NCBI RefSeq assembly: GCF_016786215.1
Contig: NZ_JADOBG010000020.1
Span: forward strand, 1-64,000
Source of the DNA: Legionella bononiensis
Lineage (GTDB): Bacteria; Pseudomonadota; Gammaproteobacteria; Legionellales; Legionellaceae
Length of the DNA stretch: 64,000 nucleotides
Direction: 5' to 3'
The position numbers and the translations under genes were made by a program. The notes under the pieces are model-generated. The model did not search any database. It worked only from the letters and a program-made list of their open reading frames with translations, and was not told where the DNA came from. Shown in pieces: positions 8,065-17,244 of this stretch (position 1 is its first letter; every line of letters starts with the position of its first letter).

Positions 8065-9282
8065 ATGGCAAAATTAATTGGTTTTAAGCAGTATGTGACT
8101 TTAGGCCTATTCTTATTCTGTTGGTCAGTGCATGCCTCTTTTATTGAGCAAACACTCGGAGCAGCTGTAGTTAAGGACGCCACTGCCGTTTATTTTAATC
8201 CGGCGGCTTTAACTATTATTCCTCATCAGCAACTTATCCTTTTGGGCACATTGGCACGCGCACAATCTCAATTTACCGGGAGCGCTCAACAAGTACCGTT
8301 TGGTCTTACCGAGTACGGAACAGTCACGACAAAATCAAATTTTTCTTTACCTTCCATGTACGTCAGTTTTCCCATTAATGATAAATTCGCTGCCGGTTTT
8401 GCTATCGTAGCCAATGATTTTAATCGGGATCTGGATGATCATTCTGTTCTTCGCTACGTTCTGGCGCGTAATCAAACTAATGATGTGGATTTAGTACCGG
8501 GGATTGGCATTAAAATCAATGAATTCCTTTCTATAGGCGGTAATCTTAATATTACTCATGCCCACTTGATACAAGAGCCTGTTTCAGGGGTGACCCGTTT
8601 AAATATTCCTGACAGTCGAAGTCATAATAATAGTAAAGCAAATAGTTTAGGTGGTGATTTGGGGATTTTGATTCAACTGAGTAAAAGTACCACTTTGGGT
8701 TTTAATTATCGCAGTGCTGTTACTTATCATTTTCATGGCACCAGTACAATTACCAGTCCGCAGTTTATTGCTTCGGATGATTTTCATTTTAAATTCTGGA
8801 CTCCAGCGAGAAGTGTTATCTCACTTAGTCATTTTCTAAATGAAAAACTTGGTTTTATAGGAACCATTCAATACCTCCAATGGGATATATTTAAAGAGGC
8901 TTATATTTATAATTTTGCAACGCAATCGGGACGTCGAGCCTTTATTGTCCCCCAGGCTCGTATAGACTATAACTTTCACAACAGTTGGCTTTTGACCTTG
9001 GGTACTATTTATAATATGTCGTCAAAATGGAAAGTCAGAGTAGCGGGAACTTATAATCAGTCCCCATCAAATGGGATGTTTCAGATAGGTACTGGCGATA
9101 GTTTGACTGTTGGTTCTTCTATGGGGTATCAACTGCTGGAAAATCTAACCATAGATTTCAGTTATGGCCATGCTTTTTACCAGAAGGAAATTATTAATAT
9201 CAGAACAGCGCAGAATATCATAACTGGTGTCTATCATGGTACTCATGACGCTGTTTCCTTAAAACTCACATTAACTGCCTGA
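8065..9282 (+). CDS. FadL/TodX family outer membrane transport protein
   Basis: 405 residues with a signal peptide of about 24 residues (hydrophobic LGLFLFCWSVHA, cut before SFIEQ). The mature start SFIEQTLGAAVVKDATAVYFNPAAL matches the FadL/OmpP1 N-terminal hatch motif (A-DASTVFFNPAGL). The rest has alternating aromatic beta strands and ends in LKLTLTA. FadL proteins carry long-chain fatty acids or hydrophobic compounds across the outer membrane; the substrate here is unknown. A GGAAG ribosome site precedes the ATG. It is a single-gene unit convergent with qmcA. Confidence 0.85.
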   Translation: MAKLIGFKQYVTLGLFLFCWSVHASFIEQTLGAAVVKDATAVYFNPAALTIIPHQQLILLGTLARAQSQFTGSAQQVPFGLTEYGTVTTKSNFSLPSMYVSFPINDKFAAGFAIVANDFNRDLDDHSVLRYVLARNQTNDVDLVPGIGIKINEFLSIGGNLNITHAHLIQEPVSGVTRLNIPDSRSHNNSKANSLGGDLGILIQLSKSTTLGFNYRSAVTYHFHGTSTITSPQFIASDDFHFKFWTPARSVISLSHFLNEKLGFIGTIQYLQWDIFKEAYIYNFATQSGRRAFIVPQARIDYNFHNSWLLTLGTIYNMSSKWKVRVAGTYNQSPSNGMFQIGTGDSLTVGSSMGYQLLENLTIDFSYGHAFYQKEIINIRTAQNIITGVYHGTHDAVSLKLTLTA

Positions 9283-9303
9283 TAAATTGGGATTTAATGA
9301 TTC

Positions 9304-9329
9304 ATAATCCCTTTTCAGGATTATTTTTT
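9304..9329 (+). terminator. Terminator between fadL-like gene and qmcA
   Basis: Stem ATAATCC / GGATTAT with a 7-base loop followed by TTTTT, 22 bases after the fadL-like stop. Confidence 0.75.
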
Positions 9330-10226
9330 ACTTTTTACTATACTCATGGCCGTCGCAACTAATCCTCCCAGATCTGCCAGGTTGCCCGGGAGTATGAGCG
9401 TATTGCCCTCTTTGGCTACTCGAGCAAAAGCGTCTACATATTGTTCAGCCACTTTGAAATTAACTGCCTCCATACCACCGGTTGATTGTATGGCCTGCGC
9501 AATTTGTTGAATGGCTTGTGCATTAGCCGAAGCTACTGCTTTAATGGCCTCAGCCTCACCTTGTGCGCGGTTAATTGCAGATTGTTTCTCACCTTCTGAT
9601 CTCTGAATAAATGCTTCTCGTTCACCGGTAGCAATGTTAATTTGCTCCTGCTTGCGACCCTCGGAGGCTGCGATTAGGGCGCGTTTCTCTCGTTCTGCAG
9701 TAATCTGTGCCTGCATGGCATGTATAATTTCCTTGGGCGGGGTTAAATCTTTAATTTCGTAACGTAATACTTTCACTCCCCAGCTCGTAGCAGCCTCATC
9801 AAGGGCGGCAACGACAGCGGCATTAATGTGTTCTCGTTCTTCGAATGTTTTATCCAGTTCCATTTTTCCTATCACCGATCGCAATGTGGTTTGAGCGAGC
9901 TGAGTAATCGCCAACACGTAATCACTGGTGCCATAAGATGCAAGTTTGGGGTCAGTCACCTGAAAATATAATATACCGTCCACTTGTAATTGTGTGTTGT
10001 CCTTAGTGATGCAAATCTGGCTGGGAACATCCAGAGGGACTTCCTTGAGCATATGTTTGTAGGCGACTCTGTCGATAAACGGGATGACGACATTCAATCC
10101 GGGTAATAAGGCCGCATGAAACCTCCCCAGTCGTTCAATTATCCAGGAATTTTGTTGTGGCACAACCTTGAGTGCCGTAACGATAAAAATAACGGCTACA
10201 ATCAAAATCAACAATGCAATTTCCAT
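9321..10226 (-). CDS. qmcA: SPFH/band 7 membrane protein QmcA-like (paraslipin)
   Basis: 301 residues. A single N-terminal membrane anchor (IALLILIVAVIFIVTALKVV) is followed by the SPFH core with VPQQNSWIIERLGRFHAALLPGLN, a typical paraslipin signature, and GKMELDKTFEEREHIN. An Ala/Glu/Gln-rich coiled coil (EREKRALIAASEGRKQEQI, GEREAFIQRSEGEKQSAI) follows. These proteins form large inner-membrane cages linked to membrane quality control and FtsH-type proteases. The nfeD gene lies just upstream on the same strand, the usual pair. Confidence 0.92.
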   Translation of the reverse strand: MEIALLILIVAVIFIVTALKVVPQQNSWIIERLGRFHAALLPGLNVVIPFIDRVAYKHMLKEVPLDVPSQICITKDNTQLQVDGILYFQVTDPKLASYGTSDYVLAITQLAQTTLRSVIGKMELDKTFEEREHINAAVVAALDEAATSWGVKVLRYEIKDLTPPKEIIHAMQAQITAEREKRALIAASEGRKQEQINIATGEREAFIQRSEGEKQSAINRAQGEAEAIKAVASANAQAIQQIAQAIQSTGGMEAVNFKVAEQYVDAFARVAKEGNTLILPGNLADLGGLVATAMSIVKSKK

Positions 10227-10253
10227 AACGCCTCCATACAGTTAATCAGTAAG

Positions 10254-10673
10254 TCAAATCGGTTTTCGATTTGTTAATATAAGAACAGAACCTCGTATAT
10301 CCTTTATACAAAAGCTACCCTCATGCCCAATCTCTTTTGTTTCCAGTTCTGCATTCCATTCGGTACCGCGATAAAAGACACGTGCTGTGCCATCATCTCG
10401 CCAGGTTAACACTTCTACTGGCTGACCGATGTCCAGGCTTAGAGCCGATGCATCAGAAGTATGTTCGCTCTTCCAGCGGCGCAACAAAACGATACCTGCG
10501 ATACTCGCCAATCCTGCCAGTGTCAGTTGTGCCGAAAACGCCATACCTATCAGAGCGAAGATACCACCAACAGCCATCGCAATCGCTACGATTAATAAAT
10601 AAAACGTTCCAGTTGCCATCTCCAGCCCAAGTAGAATCAAAGCCAGCAAAAACCAATAGATATATAATGTCAT
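10254..10673 (-). CDS. NfeD family membrane protein
   Basis: 139 residues from the ATG at 10673, which has GGGGA upstream; an in-frame TTG at 10706 would add eleven residues without a good site. Two to three N-terminal membrane segments (YWFLLALILLGLEMATGTFYLL, AVGGIFALIGMAF, LAGLASIAGIVLL) precede an OB-fold C-terminal domain (IGQPVEVLTWRDDGTARVFYRGTEW). Short NfeD proteins work with a paired SPFH protein. The gene is 27 bases upstream of qmcA, so the two are probably cotranscribed. Confidence 0.88.
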   Translation of the reverse strand: MTLYIYWFLLALILLGLEMATGTFYLLIVAIAMAVGGIFALIGMAFSAQLTLAGLASIAGIVLLRRWKSEHTSDASALSLDIGQPVEVLTWRDDGTARVFYRGTEWNAELETKEIGHEGSFCIKDIRGSVLILTNRKPI

Positions 10674-11013
10674 GGCGTTCCCCAGAAATAACTTAAGCTT
10701 GCTCAATCATCATCGCATCGTCAGAGCTAAAAAAATGATCGTCAATATACACGTTAATTTCATAAGACCTTTGGTCGGCAACCTATTGAAAAGGGTCATA
10801 ACTGTTGTATTAAATGACGAAATGAGCTCCCCAGGTTTATAATTAATACAGTTCCATTGTATCAAGTTCATTAGTCATCCTTAAGTACGACATTAGCATT
10901 ATTATAGATTAATTTATATGGATACTAGACCAGGCCATCGGGGTAATCCAGGTGATTTATGTTTTTATGCTCTGATAATCAAACTTTAAGTACAGTCTTG
11001 CCCCGCAATATGA
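10674..11013. other. Intergenic region upstream of nfeD
   Basis: 340 bases with no gene seen. It should hold the nfeD-qmcA promoter on the minus strand. No RNA gene or repeat was recognised. Confidence 0.5.
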
Positions 11014-11700
11014 TTATGAGCCCTGACTTTTTTTTGCTATAACGTCGAATATATCCCAGTTAACTGATTCACCATTCCCTCCTGCCTGTTTATAATAACG
11101 ATGCAGAAAGTACCTAATTTCAAATCCATTTGAAGTTAAAATACTTTTTAATTCATCCTGGCTTATGCCATAAGCTTTGCCATTCTTTACAAAGGTATGT
11201 TTATTACCAAAAAAGTTAACGGCAAACAGTGCATCCGGCTTCATATGTTGACTGATTTTTTTGATGAGATAGGGCAGATTATTTTTATCACCAAAAGGTA
11301 AGGAAAAAAAGGATAACACAAAATCATATTTTCCACTTAACGTAGCGTTTTCAAACTCTGACAATTGAAAATTAAATGAACCATTAATGAAGTTCATTCG
11401 CTCATTAATTATCTTACCTGCTCGTTTCGACGTATCAACGCAGGTAACATCCCAGCCTAATGAAGCAAGATTAAGAGCGACATCGCCAGCCCCGGATCCT
11501 AAATCAAGAGCTCTATATTTTGCTTTGTTCTGAAATGAACTGCTCATTACCTGGGTATAGAGATAGTAAATGTTCCTGCCAACTGAACCATCGAGATACT
11601 CTTCCCAGTTATCTTGATATTGACTTGCAAAAGAACTCGTTCCCATGGTTATAAGCAATAGATATACTATTGCAGGCATTATCAGTGTGCACTTATTCAT
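11014..11700 (-). CDS. SAM-dependent methyltransferase with N-terminal signal peptide
   Basis: 228 residues from the ATG at 11700 (GGGAG ten bases upstream). The N-terminus MNKCTLIMPAIVYLLLITMG, ending in TSSFA, looks like a cleavable Sec signal. Motif I of class I methyltransferases is clear (ALDLGSGAGDVALNLA), followed by WDVTCVDTS (motif II acidic residue) and the post-motif YDFVLSFFSLPF. The fold is that of a methyltransferase 11/25-type enzyme; the substrate is unknown. An exported SAM-dependent enzyme is unusual because SAM is a cytosolic cofactor, which suggests secretion to the host or a misread anchor. It stands alone, divergent from the following orphan gene. Confidence 0.75.
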   Translation of the reverse strand: MNKCTLIMPAIVYLLLITMGTSSFASQYQDNWEEYLDGSVGRNIYYLYTQVMSSSFQNKAKYRALDLGSGAGDVALNLASLGWDVTCVDTSKRAGKIINERMNFINGSFNFQLSEFENATLSGKYDFVLSFFSLPFGDKNNLPYLIKKISQHMKPDALFAVNFFGNKHTFVKNGKAYGISQDELKSILTSNGFEIRYFLHRYYKQAGGNGESVNWDIFDVIAKKSQGS

Positions 11701-12282
11701 CGATATGGATCTCCCTGTTCTTAATGAAGAAAACGTGACTGATCTATTAATGAGTGTTGTATGTAGGTTGGCTCCAATGTCTGGTTCTTCACACACTCCA
11801 AGTATTTACTCTAAGTCTCTACGCCATTGCGAGAGAAATCCATTAGCAGGTCATTTACACACAAGCCATGATGAGTCCATCGGTCAAATGTCAATCATTT
11901 ATGCTCATCATGTGAAGACAGATGATTGTAACAAGATTAACAACCCCTCATCAAACTTAAACACATACAACGACATTGAATTCAAGCCCAGTAAGGACTG
12001 TACTAGAATGTACTGATGTATTGTCAATATACCGTGTTTTATACGGGATGCTCTATTTGTATTTGAATCCCTTGTGTCGAAAGTGGCATTTAGTGAGACT
12101 CTATCCAATATAACTTTATAGATGGATTTATATTGAATTTAAGATAAATGTGAAGAATCATTATTGATTATTTGATGTAAATGCTTATCTTGGTTCTTGG
12201 ATTAGGGTATTATTAGGATTTGTTATTTATTGAACAGTTATACTTTGTCCAATTTTGATTTTGTAAAGGATTGTTATTTTAG
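11701..12282. other. Intergenic region between divergent genes
   Basis: About 580 bases. The open frames present on both strands have no ribosome site and no protein-like pattern, so none is called. It should contain the promoters of the methyltransferase and of the 643-residue orphan. Confidence 0.45.
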
Positions 12283-14214
12283 ATGTTAGTGTTCAGAGTG
12301 ATACAGCTTACACAGGAATTAGGAGCGTCAGGTACATTAATTCCCTGTGATACCCGATTAAATCAATCCATCATAGCTCAGTTTAAAAATAGAGAACAAG
12401 CGGCTACTATTAGTCCTGCAGATGTCCAGTTTTTATTGAAATCTTATAAAGAACGCTGGAACAGTGTAATTGATACTGAAGATGATTATACCTTGAACTG
12501 CCAAGGGATAAATCAGATATGGATCAGTTTTGCCCAGGAATTAGCTGAGTTTACCGGCATGCATCTTTATCAGGTATTGATTCCTTCTATAACCAACCTC
12601 AAAGATTTCAATAATTTAACTTTTTTAACTGAAACAACCCGAATGGAAAACTTTTATGTAGGGCATGGAGGAAAAACTCTGTACCGTAAGAGAGGGTTTT
12701 GTGAGCATTTATTAAATAATGGATTAAGACTGTCTACTTATCGGGATATCTCAAATACTAAATTAAATTTGGTAACCATAGACGAGCTAAGCAGACTGAA
12801 ATCGTGTAAACAGACTAATGGTGATTTTAAAATCGGCAGTGAAGTTTTTGTAAACTTCTGGGATTTTATGAATAGAAAAGTTTTTCCTCATCTTTTGGAT
12901 AGGGGGGAAATGCCTTTTGAGTTATTGCCGCGTTTATTAAGCTTGGTAGAACACTATTTTAACTTGAAATGTGCCGGGGCAGACTATGCGATTTTTAAAA
13001 AGGCTGCCAAAGAGTTTTTTAAGCTCGTATCACACGGTGATTTAAATAATATTAATTATTTTTATGGACAACACATTTCCTTTCAATCGCGAGACTATTA
13101 TTTACTGGACTTTTTAATCGCTATAAACATGTCTCGTAGTTATGATTTGGATAATTTGCTTAATGCATTGTTGTTATGGTTATATAGCATTAATCCAGCA
13201 TTGAAGAGCTGTCTTGGTGCTTTGAAATCTGTATACAGTTCCTTGCCTGATCAGCAGTCCAGCAGTAGCAGCAGTCAGACGGTAGCATCCTCTTCTGTAC
13301 CTTATAATGAACAGTTGCATCAATGTTACTGCTTAATCGTATCCTTGATGACTACTGCTTTTGAAATGTGGCCTTTTACCGGCGGGACAATCAGTTTATG
13401 GGATCTGAACAATTATGTTTTTCCCCAAGCAAAGGAAATTTATCAGTATTTTTTACCTGCACTAAGTGAAAACAGGGAGCATGATTTAGAGGACATCTAT
13501 TTATTGGTGAAGGAACAATTTTTTGCGCCGGTTCCTGTAAAAATGGGTATATTTTCGTGGATTTCACATTTTTATTCTACAACACGATGGTATGAGTGTG
13601 TAGGACAAGGAAGGCTGGATAAGCTGGATATATTTTGGTATGAACCCGAATTATTGCTCCATGCCTTATTGCATTTTAAGCCAACCAGCTCTGTTATAAC
13701 GCCGCATATTAATCAATTTCTTGATGATTTAGTCCAGACTTATGCGCAAAATTGCAATGATTTATTAAAACGCTTCCGTGTGAATATCCTTTTTACTCAT
13801 TTATTGAAGAAATTCGATCCTCAGGATAAAGCCAGTTTGAGAATGTTACTGGAGTTGTATGACTTAACTAAAACCAGGATTATTTTTCTGGATAATTGTG
13901 CTAATTATATTGGAAACAGATTAATTCAAATTAATTTGAACCAGCCAGGACGCTCACTTTTGTTTTATGCTTTTGTTAGCAGGGCAGATAATTCAAAGGT
14001 AACCATTTCAATGACAGGTTTAAAACTGGTCAGTAGTATTATAGATGCTTTTAAAGAAGCGTTACATTCACCTAGCCTAAGCTTGAGTGAGATCTCACGT
14101 CAATCGATGTTTTCGTATCTGAGAAATCTGGGGCGTCCTATTTTAACGGTTGGAGAACTCGAGGTGGCTAGAAATAGTGCTGTGTGTTTGGATTATTTGG
14201 GTTCTCCAACGTAA
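12283..14214 (+). CDS. Large hypothetical protein, Legionella-type orphan
   Basis: 643 residues, no domain recognised, no signal peptide and no clear transmembrane segment. The sequence is leucine- and aromatic-rich and mainly helical. A serine-rich linker (SSSSSQTVASSS, about residues 325-337) divides an N-terminal half from a C-terminal half. An AAAGGA site lies eleven bases before the ATG. Size, cytosolic composition, isolated position and absence of known family are compatible with a Dot/Icm effector, but no C-terminal acidic block is evident. Function unknown. Confidence 0.65.
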   Translation: MLVFRVIQLTQELGASGTLIPCDTRLNQSIIAQFKNREQAATISPADVQFLLKSYKERWNSVIDTEDDYTLNCQGINQIWISFAQELAEFTGMHLYQVLIPSITNLKDFNNLTFLTETTRMENFYVGHGGKTLYRKRGFCEHLLNNGLRLSTYRDISNTKLNLVTIDELSRLKSCKQTNGDFKIGSEVFVNFWDFMNRKVFPHLLDRGEMPFELLPRLLSLVEHYFNLKCAGADYAIFKKAAKEFFKLVSHGDLNNINYFYGQHISFQSRDYYLLDFLIAINMSRSYDLDNLLNALLLWLYSINPALKSCLGALKSVYSSLPDQQSSSSSSQTVASSSVPYNEQLHQCYCLIVSLMTTAFEMWPFTGGTISLWDLNNYVFPQAKEIYQYFLPALSENREHDLEDIYLLVKEQFFAPVPVKMGIFSWISHFYSTTRWYECVGQGRLDKLDIFWYEPELLLHALLHFKPTSSVITPHINQFLDDLVQTYAQNCNDLLKRFRVNILFTHLLKKFDPQDKASLRMLLELYDLTKTRIIFLDNCANYIGNRLIQINLNQPGRSLLFYAFVSRADNSKVTISMTGLKLVSSIIDAFKEALHSPSLSLSEISRQSMFSYLRNLGRPILTVGELEVARNSAVCLDYLGSPT

Positions 14215-14498
14215 TCTGCTTTATAAAGTTAATTATTTATAGTGCAAAGCCACAGCCATTATTTAAAGTAATTGAGGGCAAGGAACGGATTTTCCAGACA
14301 GAGTCATTATTCAGTTTGTTTCTTTTGACAGTACTTTAGCAATAGGCTTATTGAACACTTGTTATATAGTATAACTAACGCCAATTTATAGATAATAACG
14401 TCAGCACTCCTCTGGATTAATACCGATTTCAGTTAATTTTATCAAACCAACCGTTTATGAACACAAATCACTCCTGGTGTTATCAAAACGCCCTCTTT

Positions 14499-14531
14499 GT
14501 TAATATTTAGTTAATAAAAAGTCATTACAAT
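14499..14531 (+). promoter_or_regulatory. PmrA-type tandem box and -10 element
   Basis: Two direct GTTAAT hexamers separated by five bases (14499-14504 and 14510-14515), then TACAAT (14526-14531) as a -10. This fits the PmrA half-site pattern (TTAA hexamers with N5 spacing) placed where a -35 would be. PmrA is an established activator of many Dot/Icm effector genes. The box lies 53 bases upstream of the following start codon. The rest of 14215-14567 shows nothing. Confidence 0.55.
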
Positions 14532-14567
14532 ACAAATTAGTATTAATAAAGTAACAAAGGGTGAATT

Positions 14568-15719
14568 ATGTACAGTAAATCTGAACCAAAAACAGGTGGC
14601 GCGGCTGAGACTCCATCAGCGACACCAGCACAAGGATTTGCGTCAAATTCAAAACCAACTTTTTCATTTTTGCCACCAGCTCAAATGATGTATCAAAAAA
14701 GTTGGGATTTGGCAAACTTTACTACAGTGGCTTTTTTTACCAGTGCCAGTATTGTTGCAACACAAGGTCCAATTAAAGCCATGTTACTGAGTCAAGCTAA
14801 AAATGGTACGTTAATCCCTCCATTTTCTGGTGGTGTGTTCGGTTTGCTAGGAGCATTATATCGAGGAACTAGCGCGTCACTTTCAGGCTCAGCAGTAAGG
14901 ACTGCGTATGTAACCGGTGCAAAGGGCTCAAAGCCCATAGAAGAAGGGTTGATTAGAGAAGAAGGATTTACGAAGGAAGAAAAGGCGCTTGTTGAAGAAA
15001 GTAAGCCTTCTAAATTAACAAACCTTGCTCATGTAATGTCGTTGGCTGCAGGTGAGGTGGTGATAACGCAAATACCTGAGTCACTCTCACAATTGAAAAA
15101 GGTGCCTGGCCTTCTTCCGGATGATTTTAAATGGAAAACTATTCATAACTCGAGCAGATTGTTGGCAGGTGGGTTTACTCCAAGGTATGCCTCTGGGGTT
15201 ATTAACTTTGCTTCCTTATGCTTGCTTGAAGATCAAATAGCGAAGAAATTACCAATACACGATGAGCGTATGCTGCATTTTACTGCTGGTGCTTTAAGTG
15301 GCGTATTTGCTGCTGGACTGACGTTTCCATTAGCTGCATTTAAGGATGCTTTAGCGGTTAGGTCGACTGTTGTAGATGGAAAATTATATAATAAAAGTGC
15401 ATTTAGCCTGGTTAAAGAATTCTATTTTAGCTTTAATGAGGATCCCAAGCTTGTTCTAAAAGACTTCGGTAAGAGTGCTGCAAAACAATTACCACTTCGA
15501 ATGGGGCTTACTGCGGTAATCTTTTCGCTGGTTGCTGGGATTGGTAAAGTCATGGGTCCTGAACCTCTCGAAAGTGTTGTTCCGAAAAAATATCAGCCTA
15601 AATCAGTGTTTGATACACCTCAAAGCTTCTTTAGCTCAGCGAAGACAGACAGTCGAGTTGTAGACAGTGAACCTACAAATGATGCTCTGGATATCCCCGT
15701 GCAGAATGGACCCAAATAA
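14568..15719 (+). CDS. Mitochondrial-carrier-like protein (LncP-like), candidate effector
   Basis: 383 residues. Three related segments recall the three repeats of mitochondrial carriers. Each has a hydrophobic helix ending near a proline motif (TQGPIKAMLLSQ; TQIPESLSQLKK; TFPLAAFKDAL), and the first has a following Arg/Gly patch (LYRGTSASLSGSAVRTAY). The canonical PxDxxKxR motifs are degenerate. L. pneumophila LncP is an effector carrier that inserts in host mitochondria, so a similar fate is plausible. No bacterial signal peptide is present. The C-terminal tail is polar and acidic (DSRVVDSEPTNDALD). A PmrA-like box precedes the gene and a perfect hairpin follows it. Confidence 0.6.
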   Translation: MYSKSEPKTGGAAETPSATPAQGFASNSKPTFSFLPPAQMMYQKSWDLANFTTVAFFTSASIVATQGPIKAMLLSQAKNGTLIPPFSGGVFGLLGALYRGTSASLSGSAVRTAYVTGAKGSKPIEEGLIREEGFTKEEKALVEESKPSKLTNLAHVMSLAAGEVVITQIPESLSQLKKVPGLLPDDFKWKTIHNSSRLLAGGFTPRYASGVINFASLCLLEDQIAKKLPIHDERMLHFTAGALSGVFAAGLTFPLAAFKDALAVRSTVVDGKLYNKSAFSLVKEFYFSFNEDPKLVLKDFGKSAAKQLPLRMGLTAVIFSLVAGIGKVMGPEPLESVVPKKYQPKSVFDTPQSFFSSAKTDSRVVDSEPTNDALDIPVQNGPK

Positions 15720-15723
15720 TAGC

Positions 15724-15752
15724 ACCCCTTTTTATTTTTAATAAAAAGGGGT
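15724..15752. terminator. Perfect hairpin terminator
   Basis: ACCCCTTTTTAT pairs exactly with ATAAAAAGGGGT across a five-base loop, five bases after the carrier-like stop. A/T runs in the arms make it usable on either strand. Confidence 0.75.
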
Positions 15753-15841
15753 ATAATGGACAATTATTGTGTATTATGCTCATTATAATGATAGGCATGG
15801 GCGGTCGCAACCAAGCGGATACACTACTATAAGGAATGTCG

Positions 15842-16081
15842 ATGATGATGCGAATTTTTGGTTCCCTTGCTAAACCAGCTAAGGAAGTTTTAGTAAGTAC
15901 TACAACAACTGTTGGGGCTGGAATATTAGGTACTGCGTTTTTTAGTGCAGCCCAATCAGTGATGGGTGAGCCCAAGAAGCCTGGCGCATCGAGTCAACCT
16001 TCAGGTGCTGCTGAATTCCAAGAAACCCCTTGTGCAGGGCCTGAATCAGAACGAAAATATCAATTAAGTCCAGGGATGTAG
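15842..16081 (+). CDS. Small hypothetical protein, Gly/Ala helix plus polar tail
   Basis: 79 residues if started at the ATG at 15842; the upstream ATG at 15836 abuts the AAGGA site, while 15842 sits six bases from it. Residues about 12-40 form an amphipathic to hydrophobic stretch (TTTTVGAGILGTAFFSAAQSVMG). A Pro/Ser/Gly-rich tail follows. No family recognised. It follows the carrier-like gene but is separated by a terminator, so it is probably its own unit. Confidence 0.6.
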   Translation: MMMRIFGSLAKPAKEVLVSTTTTVGAGILGTAFFSAAQSVMGEPKKPGASSQPSGAAEFQETPCAGPESERKYQLSPGM

Positions 16082-16112
16082 GTTATTCACCTCATAGCAG
16101 AATCATTTAATT

Positions 16113-16143
16113 AAATGCATAGTGTACACTATGCATTTTTTTT
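16113..16143 (+). terminator. Terminator after small gene
   Basis: AAATGCATAGTG/CACTATGCATTT palindrome followed by a T run, about 32 bases after the stop. Confidence 0.85.
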
Positions 16144-16201
16144 ATTGTTACACTTTATTTATGGCGATAAGCACTCTGACTTGAAGCGTGTTGAACTCCA
16201 T

Positions 16202-17179
16202 TCAGTATTTGTTCTTGCTAAATTGAGTACAGAGTTTTATGAAGTTTTCATACCGTTTCATAGATACTGCTCCATTCTTTACTGCTTCAATTATGGCGCA
16301 GTGCGGGGTATCTATATGGGTACAATTTCGAAATTTGCAAAGTGACAAGAATGGTTTAAATTCAGTATATCCCTGAGCAAGCAGAGAAGTATCTATATCC
16401 CAGAGACTAAATTCTCTAACTCCTGGCGAATCGATTAAGGCACCACCACTCGGTAAATGATAGTAGCGAGAGTTGCTTGTGGTATGTCGTCCTAATTCAC
16501 TACCGTCAGAAAGTTCATTAGTCGCAATGTTTTCTTCATGAGGAAGAATTCTTGAAATTATCGAAGATTTACCTACTCCTGATTGCCCTACAAAAACATT
16601 AATCTGATGGTTCAGGCTTTGTTTAAGCTGTTCAAACCCTATGACGTCGTTGTTATGAGTCATAATTATAGGATAACCTAAGGCTTGATAATCATTGATT
16701 ACTTGCGATCTCAGATCATCACAGGGGAGATCGGTTTTATTCAGCACAATAACCGCGTGAAGATGGAGGAGCTCGGCCATGATGAGGTAACTGTCGAGCA
16801 ATGGCCAACTGATTTCCGGTTTAGGAGCAATAACAATGATGAGTTGCGTGATATTTGCTGCCACAGGTTTTTTCAAACCGGCGCTGGTTGGTCTTGCCAG
16901 GATACTACCTCTGGGATACAGGCTGACTACTACGCCCTGTTTAACTCCTTCTGTTTGCCAGACAACGCGATCACCAGCAACCAAAGTATCTAGATTGGGT
17001 CTGATTGAGCAGCGAATTCGATTGCCCTGGTTGTCTTCAATTTCTACATGCCTGCTGAATCGAGTAATAACGAGGCCATCAGCCAAAGAGTCAGGATTGT
17101 TTTCTTTTGCCTCTTGATAATTCTGCTGTATTTTTTCTATGCGTACTGATTGTTGTTTATTGATTCGTCTTTTACTCAT
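16202..17179 (-). CDS. rsgA: Ribosome small subunit-dependent GTPase A
   Basis: 325 residues. N-terminal OB fold (DGLVITRFSRHVEIED), then a circularly permuted GTPase with G4 (VLNKTDL) before G1 (VGQSGVGKSSII) and G3 (DSPGVREF). The C-terminal zinc motif is C-(4)-C-H-(5)-C (CKFRNCTHIDTPHC). RsgA is a 30S assembly factor that checks late small-subunit maturation. It is divergent from cca; the E. coli homologue also neighbours orn. Confidence 0.95.
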   Translation of the reverse strand: MSKRRINKQQSVRIEKIQQNYQEAKENNPDSLADGLVITRFSRHVEIEDNQGNRIRCSIRPNLDTLVAGDRVVWQTEGVKQGVVVSLYPRGSILARPTSAGLKKPVAANITQLIIVIAPKPEISWPLLDSYLIMAELLHLHAVIVLNKTDLPCDDLRSQVINDYQALGYPIIMTHNNDVIGFEQLKQSLNHQINVFVGQSGVGKSSIISRILPHEENIATNELSDGSELGRHTTSNSRYYHLPSGGALIDSPGVREFSLWDIDTSLLAQGYTEFKPFLSLCKFRNCTHIDTPHCAIIEAVKNGAVSMKRYENFIKLCTQFSKNKY

Positions 17180-17244
17180 GGTGTCGATCTATACTATAAT
17201 TGTTTCGTTTATTAATGATACAGTATGAAGGTAAATCATATTTA

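Noticed and set aside
10337..10696. Open frames on the plus strand and in another minus-strand frame within nfeD
   Set aside because: They are shadows of nfeD: no ribosome site, no protein-like pattern, and the nfeD frame has clear family motifs.
11645..12108. Open frames on both strands upstream of the 643-residue gene
   Set aside because: No Shine-Dalgarno site and atypical composition; one overlaps the methyltransferase signal peptide.
16685..17117. Plus-strand frames opposite rsgA
   Set aside because: Antisense shadows of rsgA, whose GTPase motifs are complete.
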